64,000 nucleotides of DNA, taken from Dehalococcoidia bacterium (lineage in GTDB: Bacteria > Chloroflexota > Dehalococcoidia > Tepidiformales > Tepidiformaceae). A program made the position numbers and the translations under genes. The notes under the pieces are model-generated. The model was not told the DNA's origin. It did no database searches and saw only the letters and a program-made list of their open reading frames with translations. The DNA is taken from the NCBI GenBank assembly GCA_020847985.1, contig JADLBC010000023.1:1-64000 (forward strand), in the 5' to 3' direction. Below, piece after piece: positions 20,973 to 29,690 of the stretch (position 1 is its first letter; every line of letters starts with the position of its first letter).

Positions 20973-21047
20973 TGCCACCGCCTGGCACTCCCCGTGCGAA
21001 TCCCCTCACACCGCGCCCGGCGCGCACGCCCGCAGCACCGCGCGCGC
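20973..21047. repeat. Right copy of imperfect direct repeat (overlaps 3' end of the LLM gene)
   Basis: See 19559-19633; encodes the terminal '...VLRACAPGAV*' of the LLM gene. Confidence 0.85.
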
Positions 21048-22022
21048 CGCGTCGATCCCGGGCTGTGCCCCGACAATCCGGACGACCGCGAGGTCGAGCC
21101 CCTGCGAGAGACGCGCCAGTGCCGCCGGCGCGCCCGCTGTCTTGCCGTAGTAGCCCACCTCGCGCAGCAGCTCCTCCGGGAACAGGTCCAGCAGTTCGCC
21201 AGCCGGCGCCCCGGCATCGCGACGCTCCTCGATGTGCGTAAGCGCCGCATCGAAACCCATCCGCCGGAAATGCCCGCGATAGCCGTGGTCCTTCGATGCC
21301 CCGGCCCGTGCCAGCGCGTACGGCATGAGCGCCCGCACGAACGCCCGGCGCGCCTTTGCTTCGTCCTCATCGATGCACACCCGGATGTACTCCGTGACGC
21401 GGATGGCCGAAGGGTCCCGGCCCCGGCGATCGGCGCCACGCGCGATGGTCTCGCGCACGCCCGCGCGCATCCCCGGCGCCGTCCAGTTCAAGCACACCCC
21501 GTCGGCCACTTCGCCCGCGAGCCGCAACATCTGTGGCCCCAGCGCCGCCAGGTAGAGCGGCACCGTCAGCGGCCTCCCGGTCACCCGCAGCCCCCGGAGG
21601 CGCACCACCTTCCCTTCGAGCGTCACCGTCTCGCCCGCCAGCAGCCCGCGCAGCGCGCCCAGGTATTCGCGCATCATCGTCACCACGGGCCACTCCGGCA
21701 GCCCATACGTCGACCGGTACTCCGCGCCGTAGATGCCGCCCGTCCCCAGCCCGAGGGTGAAACGCCCGTCGCTGATTTCGTGCAGCGAACCGGCCTGCTG
21801 CGCCAGCGAAGGCACCGTCCAGAGCGGCGCCGGGATGACCGAAATGCCCACGGGCAGGCCCTGTGCCGCCCACTGACCGCACACCTGGAAGCCGTCGCGC
21901 GTCGCGGGTCCGCTCGGCGTCCACGCGCTGGCGTAGCCCGCGTCGCGAGCCTCCCCGACGAGCGCCCGCTGTTCCGCCAGGGTCAGCCCCAGGCTGGCAT
22001 CAATTCCGATCCCGAACTCCAT
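21006..22022 (-). CDS. LLM-class flavin-dependent oxidoreductase
   Basis: 'MEFGIGIDASLGLTLAEQRALVGEARDAGYASAWTP', 'LGTGGIYGAEYRSTYGLPEWPVVTMMREYLGALRGLLAGE'. Confidence 0.9.
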   Translation of the reverse strand: MEFGIGIDASLGLTLAEQRALVGEARDAGYASAWTPSGPATRDGFQVCGQWAAQGLPVGISVIPAPLWTVPSLAQQAGSLHEISDGRFTLGLGTGGIYGAEYRSTYGLPEWPVVTMMREYLGALRGLLAGETVTLEGKVVRLRGLRVTGRPLTVPLYLAALGPQMLRLAGEVADGVCLNWTAPGMRAGVRETIARGADRRGRDPSAIRVTEYIRVCIDEDEAKARRAFVRALMPYALARAGASKDHGYRGHFRRMGFDAALTHIEERRDAGAPAGELLDLFPEELLREVGYYGKTAGAPAALARLSQGLDLAVVRIVGAQPGIDAARAVLRACAPGAV

Positions 22023-22171
22023 CGCGCACTTCCTCCCGGGCAGACGCTACCGTGCCACGGGGGCCGCCGCCACCGTGAACGCCCGATTCGTGACAGGGGC
22101 TGCATTCGACACACGCAGCGAGTTGGCCGCTGCCGGCCGCCGTTGAAATCCCCAGGATTTGTGTTCGAAAG

Positions 22172-22780
22172 CTAAGGCTGGACGAGCTGCGACACCCGCA
22201 GCGGGAACGTCGCCAGCACTTCGTACATGGCACCCTGCGTCGTCAGCCGGCTCCGCATCAGCGACACGTGGGCCGTCCGCCACGATGTCTGCGGCACGTC
22301 CATCTTCCCCACCGCGACCTCGATCTCGGCCCGCTGCCGCGTCGAGATCTCGTCGCGCACCCGGCCCAGCGTGAGATGCGGCCGGAAGGGACGCCGTTCG
22401 GGCTCGAAACCCACGACCGCGAGCGCCGCGTTCACCGCGCGCACGAGTGCCTCCAGCCGCAGCACATCCCCGGCGATGCCCACCCACATGATGCGCAGGC
22501 CCTCGCGCCCCCCGAACGTCCCGATGTTCGAAAACTCCAGCTCAAACGGCGAGTGCCCGACCACCGCCTCCTGGATCGCGAGCTTAATTGCCGGCAGCTG
22601 CCGCACCGGCACCTCGCCCAGGAACTTCAGCGTCACGTGGACGCCCTCCGGGCGAATCCAGCGGACGGCGCTGCCGCTCCGGTCCTTCAGCGTCTCGATG
22701 ATCTCCCCGATCGTCTCGCGTGCATCTTCGGGGACTTCACAGGCAACAAAAAGCCTGACGTGGTCGGTAGGCGTGTTCAT
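22172..22780 (-). CDS. thpR: RNA 2',3'-cyclic phosphodiesterase (2H family)
   Basis: 'RLFVACEVPED', HVTLKFLG (HxTxxFLG), HLTLGRVR (HxTLxR). Confidence 0.9.
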   Translation of the reverse strand: MNTPTDHVRLFVACEVPEDARETIGEIIETLKDRSGSAVRWIRPEGVHVTLKFLGEVPVRQLPAIKLAIQEAVVGHSPFELEFSNIGTFGGREGLRIMWVGIAGDVLRLEALVRAVNAALAVVGFEPERRPFRPHLTLGRVRDEISTRQRAEIEVAVGKMDVPQTSWRTAHVSLMRSRLTTQGAMYEVLATFPLRVSQLVQP

Positions 22781-23625
22781 GGTTGGTGCGATTCCGAGAA
22801 CAGAGTTGTCGCGTTTCCGCCACACACCGCCTGCGCGATCGCGCCCGGGAGCGACGCCCGCAGGCGCTGCAGCTGACGACGTGGCGAAAGCAGCGGGTAA
22901 TCAGAGCCAAAGAGCACGCGCTCCGGGCCCGCAAGGTCCGCGAGACGCGCAACACTCCCCATATCATACAGCAGCGTTACAGCCGCCGTATCGAACCACA
23001 CATTCGCCAACGCACTCCGCACTTCCGGCATCTCCAGGTAAAACGAAAGGCCACCGCCGAGGTGCGCCGCGATCATTCGCGCCCCCGGGTGTGCCTCCGC
23101 CAGCGCGCACAGCGCCGTGGGCGAAATCCCCCCCGCCTTCCCCGGATAGCGATGGCCCACCGGTTCGCTCACATGCCAGAGAAGCACCGCCCCGCGCGCC
23201 ACAGCAAGGTCCGCGAGGGTGTGCCCTTCCGGCCCGAGCGGGTCCCAGCCCTGGCTGCCGGGCCGCAACTCCCCGAACCCCCGGGCGCCCGCGTCAAGCG
23301 CCTCCTCCGCCGCCGAGAGCCACCCGGCCGCCGCCGGGTTCACCGTCGCGAGCGGCACGATACGTTCGCCCGCTTCCGCCGCCGCTTCGATGATGGCCCG
23401 GTTCTGCGATTCGCAATCGCCCGGGCTGGCGAACGCGAACCCGGCCGCTACCGCCCGGTCGATCCCGGCTTCGTCCATCGCGGCGACCAGTTCCGGCGCC
23501 GTCGCCATCCGCGCAGCCGGGTCGCCATACATCTCCGCGAACGTCGCATCCCGCGCGGCGATCACGGCACGGCGGTCGCGCTGCTCCGGGGCGAAGAGGT
23601 GCGCATGTGCATCGACGACGGGCAC
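22777..23625 (-). CDS. Amidohydrolase family protein
   Basis: 'MPVVDAHAHLFAPEQ', 'MIAAHLGGGLSFY', 'ERVLFGSDYPLLSP'. Confidence 0.85.
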   Translation of the reverse strand: MPVVDAHAHLFAPEQRDRRAVIAARDATFAEMYGDPAARMATAPELVAAMDEAGIDRAVAAGFAFASPGDCESQNRAIIEAAAEAGERIVPLATVNPAAAGWLSAAEEALDAGARGFGELRPGSQGWDPLGPEGHTLADLAVARGAVLLWHVSEPVGHRYPGKAGGISPTALCALAEAHPGARMIAAHLGGGLSFYLEMPEVRSALANVWFDTAAVTLLYDMGSVARLADLAGPERVLFGSDYPLLSPRRQLQRLRASLPGAIAQAVCGGNATTLFSESHQP

Positions 23626-23677
23626 GTTCGCATGCTAACAGGCCGCTCAAGCGATCACCCGGCCCGCCCACGGCCCG

Positions 23678-23722
23678 CGAAAACAAACGAAAAAGGGGTG
23701 GCCCCACCGGAGCCACCCCTTT
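23678..23722 (-). terminator. Intrinsic terminator downstream of the thiolase gene
   Basis: 11-bp stem AAAGGGGTGGC/GCCACCCCTTT; minus-strand tail TTTTTCGTTTGTTTTCG. Confidence 0.8.
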
Positions 23723-23823
23723 CGAATCGCTGTACCGTTCCCCCCCGGATCGTCGCTCCCGGGGGTTGCCCCTGGGAACTGGGAACCGGGAACCGGGAAC
23801 TCGGCCCTGGCGCGCGAAGCGTG

Positions 23824-24966
23824 CTAGGGCCGCTCGTTCGACATGATGATCGTGCCGCTGGCCGCGAACATGCCGCCTACGCCATGGCAGACCGAAAGCT
23901 TCGCGCCCGGCACCTGCGCCGGGGCAATCCCGCGCATCTGCCGCACGCTCTCCTGCAGCGCGTACATGCCGTACATGCCCGAGTGCATGTAGCTCAGGCC
24001 GCCGCCGTTCGTGTTCAGCGGCAGCTTCCCGCCCGGGCGCGTGTTGCCCGCGGCGATGAACTTGCCCGCCTCGCCGCGCTCGCAGAACCCGAGGTCCTCG
24101 AGGCCGTAGATCGGCAGGTGCGCGAACGCGTCGTAGATCATCAGGTGATCCACGTCCTTGTGCGTGATCCCCGCCTCGTCGAACGCCTTCTTGCCCGAGA
24201 CGCGGAACGCCTTCGAGGTCGTGAAGTCTTCCATCTGGCTGATCATCGGCGTCTCGACGCTCTCGCCCGTGCCCACGACGTAGACCGGCTTGTTCGGGAA
24301 GTCCTTCGCCCGGTCCGCCTTCGTGAGAATGAGCGCGCCGCCGCCGTCCGTCACGAGGCAGCACTCCAGCAGGTGGAACGGGTACGCGATCATCCGCGAG
24401 GCAAGCACGTCCTCGACCGTGATCGGGTCCTTCATCGTCGCGCGCGGGTTCTTGCCTGCCCACTCGCGCTGCACAACCGCCACCATCGCCAGTTCTTCGT
24501 GCGTAAGGCCGAAGTCCTTCATGTAGCGAAGCACCGGGATGGTGAACATGCTCGGCGGGCCCGCGATGCCGTAGGGCGATTCGAACTGCCCGTTGATCGT
24601 CGATCCGCCGCCGCCGAAGCCGCCTCGGCCGACGCCCGACTTGCCGCTCTCGCCGTGCGTGATCAGGACCGTGTTGCACAGCCCTTCGTTGATGGCCGCC
24701 GCCGCGTGCCGGACGTGCAGCATGAACGAGCAGCCGCCCACCATCGTGCCATCGGCCCAGGTCGGGGTGATGCCCAGGTACCAGGCCACTTCCATCGGGC
24801 TCTGGCCCGCGCAGGCGACTCCGTCGATGTCCTTGGGCGAAAGGCCCGCGTCCTTCATCGCGTTCAGCGCCGCATCCGCGTGCAGGCCGAGCTGCGAAAG
24901 GCCCGGGATCAGACCGAGCTCGGTCGTTTCCGCCGCGCCGACAATGGCAATGCTTCCGGGCTTCAC
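23824..24966 (-). CDS. Thiolase family / SCP2-type acetyl-CoA acetyltransferase
   Basis: 'DGVACAGQSPMEVAWYLGI', 'VTDGGGALILTKADRAKD', 'YDAFAHLPIYGLEDLGFCERGE', 'NTNGGGLSYMHSGMYGMYAL'. Confidence 0.9.
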   Translation of the reverse strand: MKPGSIAIVGAAETTELGLIPGLSQLGLHADAALNAMKDAGLSPKDIDGVACAGQSPMEVAWYLGITPTWADGTMVGGCSFMLHVRHAAAAINEGLCNTVLITHGESGKSGVGRGGFGGGGSTINGQFESPYGIAGPPSMFTIPVLRYMKDFGLTHEELAMVAVVQREWAGKNPRATMKDPITVEDVLASRMIAYPFHLLECCLVTDGGGALILTKADRAKDFPNKPVYVVGTGESVETPMISQMEDFTTSKAFRVSGKKAFDEAGITHKDVDHLMIYDAFAHLPIYGLEDLGFCERGEAGKFIAAGNTRPGGKLPLNTNGGGLSYMHSGMYGMYALQESVRQMRGIAPAQVPGAKLSVCHGVGGMFAASGTIIMSNERP

Positions 24967-25385
24967 GCGCCACCTCCCACGGGACGGAAAATCGGCAGGC
25001 TGATCGTCTCCGAGGCCGCCTCGGGCGCCAGCTCCACGGCCATGTCGAGCACCAGCGCTTCCGGCGTCTGCTCGACTCCGCCGATGTTCGTCATCATCTT
25101 CGGGCCTTCATCCAACTTCACCACCGCGATCGCGTACGGCGCGGTGAACCCCGGAGCCGCCCGGTGGTTGATGACGTAGCTGTGCAGCGTGCCTTTGCCG
25201 CTCGCCTTGAAGGTCGCGACGTTGCGCGACCCGCACGACGGGCAGAACGGCCGCGGCGGGAAGTACGCCTGCGCGCAGCCAGCTTCCTGGCAACGCTGCA
25301 GCCGGAGCTCGCCGGCCTTGACCCCGTCCCAGAATTCCTGGGTTTCGGGCGTGGGCTGTGGAATGGGTTTGCGCGGTGCAGCCAA
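24963..25385 (-). CDS. Zn-ribbon/OB-fold (DUF35-type) protein, partner of the thiolase
   Basis: 'CFP..RPFCPSCGS' type ribbon ('FPPRPFCPSCGSRNV'), 'GKGTLHSYVINHRAAPGFTAPYAIAVVKL'; start uncertain (TTG at 25385, ORF open to 25451). Confidence 0.8.
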   Translation of the reverse strand: MAAPRKPIPQPTPETQEFWDGVKAGELRLQRCQEAGCAQAYFPPRPFCPSCGSRNVATFKASGKGTLHSYVINHRAAPGFTAPYAIAVVKLDEGPKMMTNIGGVEQTPEALVLDMAVELAPEAASETISLPIFRPVGGGA

Positions 25386-25611
25386 AGAGTGGCCCTGCCT
25401 TTCATGAAGTGCGGCCCGGCCGTACTGGTTCCCGGCGCCGCCTCGGAGCATCGGTGATTCTTCCGCACCCCCATCGCTCGGGCAACCACGCCCGGGCCGG
25501 GAACGCGCGAAGATTCAAAGCGCCTTTGAATTGCGCCCGCGATACCTTAATCCCCACGCGCCACTGCGTACAGCCACACCACCCGATTCCGCGCCATGCT
25601 CCGTCGCAACC

Positions 25612-25642
25612 AACGAAAACGGCACCGGGATCCCGGTGCCGT
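25612..25642 (-). terminator. Intrinsic terminator; 24-bp perfect palindrome downstream of DUF192 gene
   Basis: ACGGCACCGGGATCCCGGTGCCGT (25619-25642) is its own reverse complement; minus-strand tail TTTTCGTTGG. Confidence 0.75.
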
Positions 25643-25671
25643 ACATTAATGCCCGCTCGGACTTCGAACCC

Positions 25672-26016
25672 TCAGGCCGCGAACTCCAGCTGATGGCCCG
25701 CTTCGACGAAGTTCGCCGCACCGCGGGGAAGCTCGATCACGCCCTTCGCACCGCGCCCACCGAAGGCGAGCCCCACCCAGGGCCGCACGCCGCGTGCCAC
25801 CTTCGTCACCCGGCCCTCACGGTCGTAGAACACCGCGTCGATGGCGAAGCGCATGAACATCATGTGGATGGACCCGCACGGCCGGATGTCGAGCCCCTCG
25901 CCCTCGGCGAGGCCGCCGCGCAGCATCAGCCCGCGAAAGCGCGTCCAGGCCGTGTCCGCCGTCGATGCGTGCTCCGCCACCACCTTGCCGGCCGAGACAT
26001 CCATGATGCGCGCCAT
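25672..26016 (-). CDS. DUF192 domain protein
   Basis: 'FRGLMLRGGLAEGEGLDIRPCGSIHMMFMRFAIDAVFYDREGRVTKV'. Confidence 0.85.
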   Translation of the reverse strand: MARIMDVSAGKVVAEHASTADTAWTRFRGLMLRGGLAEGEGLDIRPCGSIHMMFMRFAIDAVFYDREGRVTKVARGVRPWVGLAFGGRGAKGVIELPRGAANFVEAGHQLEFAA

Positions 26017-26018
26017 CC

Positions 26019-26924
26019 CTAGAACGCACCCTTCATCTGGATGATTGCCGGCCCGCCGATGACGATCAGGATCGCCGGGAAGATGAACAGCACCAGCGGG
26101 AACACCATCTTGATCGGCGCCTTGAAGGCAGCCTCTTCCGCCTTCTGCTTCCGCTTCACCCGCATCACGCCCGTCTGCACCCGGATCACCGAGCCGATGG
26201 AGATGCCCATCTGCTCCGCTTGCACGATCGAGTTCACCAGCGAGCGCAGCTCCTCCACGCCCGTGCGGTCCGCCATGTCCAGGAACGCGTCGCGGCGCGT
26301 GCGCCCCATCGTGATTTCGCGCATCGTCCGCGTCAGCTCCTCCGCAAACGGCCCCTTCACCTTCTCGATCACCCGCGAGAACGCGGCATCGATGCCAAGT
26401 CCCGCCTCCACCGACGCCGTGATCAGGTCGAACGCGTCAGGCAGCGCCCGCCAGATTTCCTTCTGACGCCGCTTGATTCGCCCCATAATCCAGACGCGCG
26501 GACCATAGATGCCGAAGCCGGCCGCCACGCCATAGGTGATGAGCAGCATCTGCCCCGTCTTCCCGATCGCCGCCATGTAGAGCACCGCCAACAGCGGCAC
26601 GAGCCCAGCCGTAATGCCCACGATGAGGATGAGCTGGCCCGTCTTCATGTTCAGGCCCGCCTGCTTCATCGCCGATTCCAGCCGCTCCGACATCGTCGAG
26701 GGCAGCACGCCGTTCGCCTTCGCCGAAAGCGCCTTCACCATGGGCGCCACCACGCGCGCCTTGAACGCCGCCTCCGGGTCCGGTACTTCCTGCTTCCCCG
26801 GGCGGACATAGCGCAGGCCGCCAAGGCGCGAATCCATCGGGTCGTTCTCCGCCTGCCGGTAGAAGAGCCCGTATGCCGTGAGCGTCACCGTGACGAACGT
26901 AGCCAGCGCGATCAGTGCTTCCAC
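26019..26924 (-). CDS. tadC: Type II secretion F-family protein, TadC-like
   Basis: 'ALPDAFDLITASVEAGLGIDAAFSRVIEKVKGPFAEELTRTMREITMGRTRRDAF'; position in tad locus. Confidence 0.85.
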   Translation of the reverse strand: MEALIALATFVTVTLTAYGLFYRQAENDPMDSRLGGLRYVRPGKQEVPDPEAAFKARVVAPMVKALSAKANGVLPSTMSERLESAMKQAGLNMKTGQLILIVGITAGLVPLLAVLYMAAIGKTGQMLLITYGVAAGFGIYGPRVWIMGRIKRRQKEIWRALPDAFDLITASVEAGLGIDAAFSRVIEKVKGPFAEELTRTMREITMGRTRRDAFLDMADRTGVEELRSLVNSIVQAEQMGISIGSVIRVQTGVMRVKRKQKAEEAAFKAPIKMVFPLVLFIFPAILIVIGGPAIIQMKGAF

Positions 26925-26928
26925 GGCC

Positions 26929-27891
26929 CTATACCTCGATGTTCACGATCTTGCGGATGACGGCGAAGCCCAGGATCTCCATGCCGATGGCGCCGCCCAG
27001 CATCATCCGCCCCAGCGGATCCGTGAACAGCTTCCCCGTGAACTCCGGGCTGATCATCATGAAGATGATCCCCAGCCCGATCGGGATGCCACCGATCACG
27101 TACCCCGTCATGCGCTGCTGCGATGTCAGCGTCCGGATTTCGCCGCGAATGCGCTCCCGCTCACGCATCGTGTGGGCCACGTTGTCGAGAATCTCGGCCA
27201 GGTTGCCGCCCACGCTTCGCTGGATCAGCGTCGCCGTGATCACGATGTCGAAGTCCGAGCTTCCCACCCGCTGGTTGAGCGCGCTCAGCGCCTGCTCCAC
27301 GCTCGCGCCCATCGCCGTATCCCGCAGCGTTCGCCGGATCTCCGTGGCCAGCGGGTTCGGCAGCTGCTCCGAAGCCGAATCCAGCGCCTGGATGAGCCCG
27401 AAGCCCGCGCGCAGGCCGCTCGCCAGCATCTGCAGCATCTCCACCAGCTGCGCTTCCAGCTTGCGCGTCCGGCTGCCGATGCGCCGCTTCAGCCAGAAGC
27501 CCACCGCGAAGTAACCCAGCGGCAGACCCAGCACCGAAAGCTGCGGCATCGGCAGCGTCATCAGCCCGATGAGCACCATCACCACGCCGAACGTCGCCCG
27601 CAGGATGAAGTACTCCCGCGCGTTCAGCGCCAGGCCCGCCCGCTCCAGTTGCACCGTCCACTGCTGCACGAGGTTCGCCGAGACCAGGTTCACCCCGCCG
27701 AACGTCACCGTTGCCCGCTTGCGCAGGCTGAGGCCGCCGCCGGCCGAGCCCTGGGGCGCGCCTTCCATGCTCTTCAGCCGCGTCAGCCGGTTCGCCGCCT
27801 CGGCCGAGACGCCGCCGAAGCCCGTCGCCCAGAGCGTGAACGTCGTGGCCGTGGCCCCCGCCAGGAGGCAGGCCGTCAGGAGTGCGATCAT
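26929..27891 (-). CDS. tadB: Type II secretion F-family protein, TadB-like
   Basis: 'QLVEMLQMLASGLRAGFGLIQALDSASEQLPNPLATEIRRTLRDTAMGAS'. Confidence 0.85.
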   Translation of the reverse strand: MIALLTACLLAGATATTFTLWATGFGGVSAEAANRLTRLKSMEGAPQGSAGGGLSLRKRATVTFGGVNLVSANLVQQWTVQLERAGLALNAREYFILRATFGVVMVLIGLMTLPMPQLSVLGLPLGYFAVGFWLKRRIGSRTRKLEAQLVEMLQMLASGLRAGFGLIQALDSASEQLPNPLATEIRRTLRDTAMGASVEQALSALNQRVGSSDFDIVITATLIQRSVGGNLAEILDNVAHTMRERERIRGEIRTLTSQQRMTGYVIGGIPIGLGIIFMMISPEFTGKLFTDPLGRMMLGGAIGMEILGFAVIRKIVNIEV

Positions 27892-29630
27892 CACGAGCCT
27901 CCCTTCCGGTATCCCGGGTCGAACAGCGTCGCCGGCAGTTCGATGCCCGCCATCTGGAACTTGTGCAGGAACGAAGGCCGCACACCCGTCGGCTGCATCG
28001 AACCCACGACCTTCCCGTCCTCGTCCACCCGGTCCAGCTTGAACAGGAAGATGTCCTGCAGCGTGATCGTGTCGCCCTCCATGCCGCTCACTTCCGTCAC
28101 GTGGCTCACGCGGCGGCTGCCATCCTGGAGGCGCTGGACCTGGATGAAGATGTCGATCGCCGATGCGATCTGCTCGCGGATGGCCCGCGCCGGCAGGTCC
28201 ATGCCCGCCATCAGCACCATGTTTTCGAGGCGGGCGAGCGCGTCGCGCGGCGTGTTCGCGTGGATCGTCGAAATCGAACCGTCGTGGCCCGTGTTCATCG
28301 CCTGCAGCATGTCGAAACATTCCTCGCCGCGGACTTCGCCGACGATGATCCGGTCCGGGCGCATGCGCAGGCAGTTCTTCACCAGGTCGCGCTGCTTAAT
28401 CTGGTTCTTCCCTTCGATGCTCGCCGGCCGCGCCTCCAGCGTGATCACGTGCTCCTGCTGGAGCCGCAGTTCCGAAGGGTCCTCGATCGTGATGATGCGC
28501 TCCGTGTTCGGGATGAACGCCGAGAGCGCGTTCAGCAGCGTCGTCTTACCGGTGCCGGTACCGCCCGAGATGATGATGTTCAGGTGCGCTCGCACGCACA
28601 TGGCCAGGAACTCGGCCGTCGCCTCGCTCATCGCGCCGACCGCGATCAGGTCCGCCATCCGCATCTTGTCCGCCCGGAACTTCCGGATGGTGATGCTCGG
28701 CGCCTTCGGCGATGCCGGCGGAATGGTGATATTTACGCGCGAACCATCCGGCAGGCGCGCGTCTACCATCGGGCTCGATTCGTCGATGCGCCGCCCCAGC
28801 GGCGCCACGATGCGCTCGATGATGCGCATGATGTGCTGCTTGTCCCGGAATCGCAGCGGGCTCCGGTAGATGCGCCCGTCCTGCTCGAAGAAGATCTTGT
28901 CCAGGTCGTTGACCATCACTTCGCTGACCGATGGGTCCCGCAGCAGCGGCTCCAGCGGCCCCAGGCCGAGCACTTCGTCGGCGACTGCTTCCACCAGCTC
29001 GTCGCGCGTCGCGCCGCCGAGTTGCAGCTGCTCCTGGGCGACGATCTCGCGCGCCGCGCGAATCACGGCCTCGCGCTGCTGCTCGGCCGGCAGGCCTTCG
29101 AGGCTCCCGTGTTCGAGCTCTTCGATCAGCAGCTCGTGCAGCCGGATCTTCGCCGCCTCGATCTGCGGGTTCGCACGCGCATCACGCGGGCCCGCCTCGC
29201 CCGGGCGGCCGTCCGCTGCCCTGCGGCGCGGCGCCTGCTGCCCGTCCGATGTCGCCACCGGCTGATTCGCGGGAGGGATCTGGCGGCGGTCGCGGAAAGG
29301 CAGCGGCTGCGCAGGTGGCGGCGGTTCGCTCGCCGCCGTACGGTTCTGTGGCGCCTCCGAAGGCGGCGCGGCCGGCGGCCTCACCTCATCCGGGATGCCG
29401 CCCCAGCTCCGCCGCGGCGGAAGCTGCCCCGATGGCCGGAGCAGCCGGCCATCGCCCGCGGGTGGCTGCGCCGGAGGCTGCGGCCGCATCGCGAGGTTGC
29501 CATCGCTCGGCGGCGGTTCCGCCGGCCCCTGCCCTTCCGGGCCCGGGCTGCCTGCCCGCCGTCGCGCGCTCGACCAGCCGAAGAGCCGGCCGCTCTCAGG
29601 GGGTGTTTGCCGTTCAGACTCATCCGCCAC
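27891..29630 (-). CDS. tadA: CpaF/TadA-family secretion ATPase
   Basis: 'IIISGGTGTGKTTLLNALSAFIPNTERIITIEDPSELRL', 'RMRPDRIIVGEVRGEECFDMLQAMNTGHDGSISTIHANTPRDAL'. Confidence 0.95.
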   Translation of the reverse strand: MADESERQTPPESGRLFGWSSARRRAGSPGPEGQGPAEPPPSDGNLAMRPQPPAQPPAGDGRLLRPSGQLPPRRSWGGIPDEVRPPAAPPSEAPQNRTAASEPPPPAQPLPFRDRRQIPPANQPVATSDGQQAPRRRAADGRPGEAGPRDARANPQIEAAKIRLHELLIEELEHGSLEGLPAEQQREAVIRAAREIVAQEQLQLGGATRDELVEAVADEVLGLGPLEPLLRDPSVSEVMVNDLDKIFFEQDGRIYRSPLRFRDKQHIMRIIERIVAPLGRRIDESSPMVDARLPDGSRVNITIPPASPKAPSITIRKFRADKMRMADLIAVGAMSEATAEFLAMCVRAHLNIIISGGTGTGKTTLLNALSAFIPNTERIITIEDPSELRLQQEHVITLEARPASIEGKNQIKQRDLVKNCLRMRPDRIIVGEVRGEECFDMLQAMNTGHDGSISTIHANTPRDALARLENMVLMAGMDLPARAIREQIASAIDIFIQVQRLQDGSRRVSHVTEVSGMEGDTITLQDIFLFKLDRVDEDGKVVGSMQPTGVRPSFLHKFQMAGIELPATLFDPGYRKGGS

Positions 29631-29690
29631 AGCCGGCCTCCTCTCGTCGTTGCTCCATGCTCACGTCGCCGCTCTCTCTGTTGGTTTCGG

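Noticed and set aside
22783-25179. 798-aa plus-strand ORF
   Set aside because: Antisense to amidohydrolase, thiolase and OB-fold genes; Arg/His-rich low-complexity translation typical of a shadow frame in high-GC DNA.
25640-25685. tRNA-like T-arm (gggttcgaagtcc, minus strand)
   Set aside because: T-stem does not pair beyond 2-3 bp, no acceptor or anticodon stem; lies just 3' of and partly inside the DUF192 gene end.
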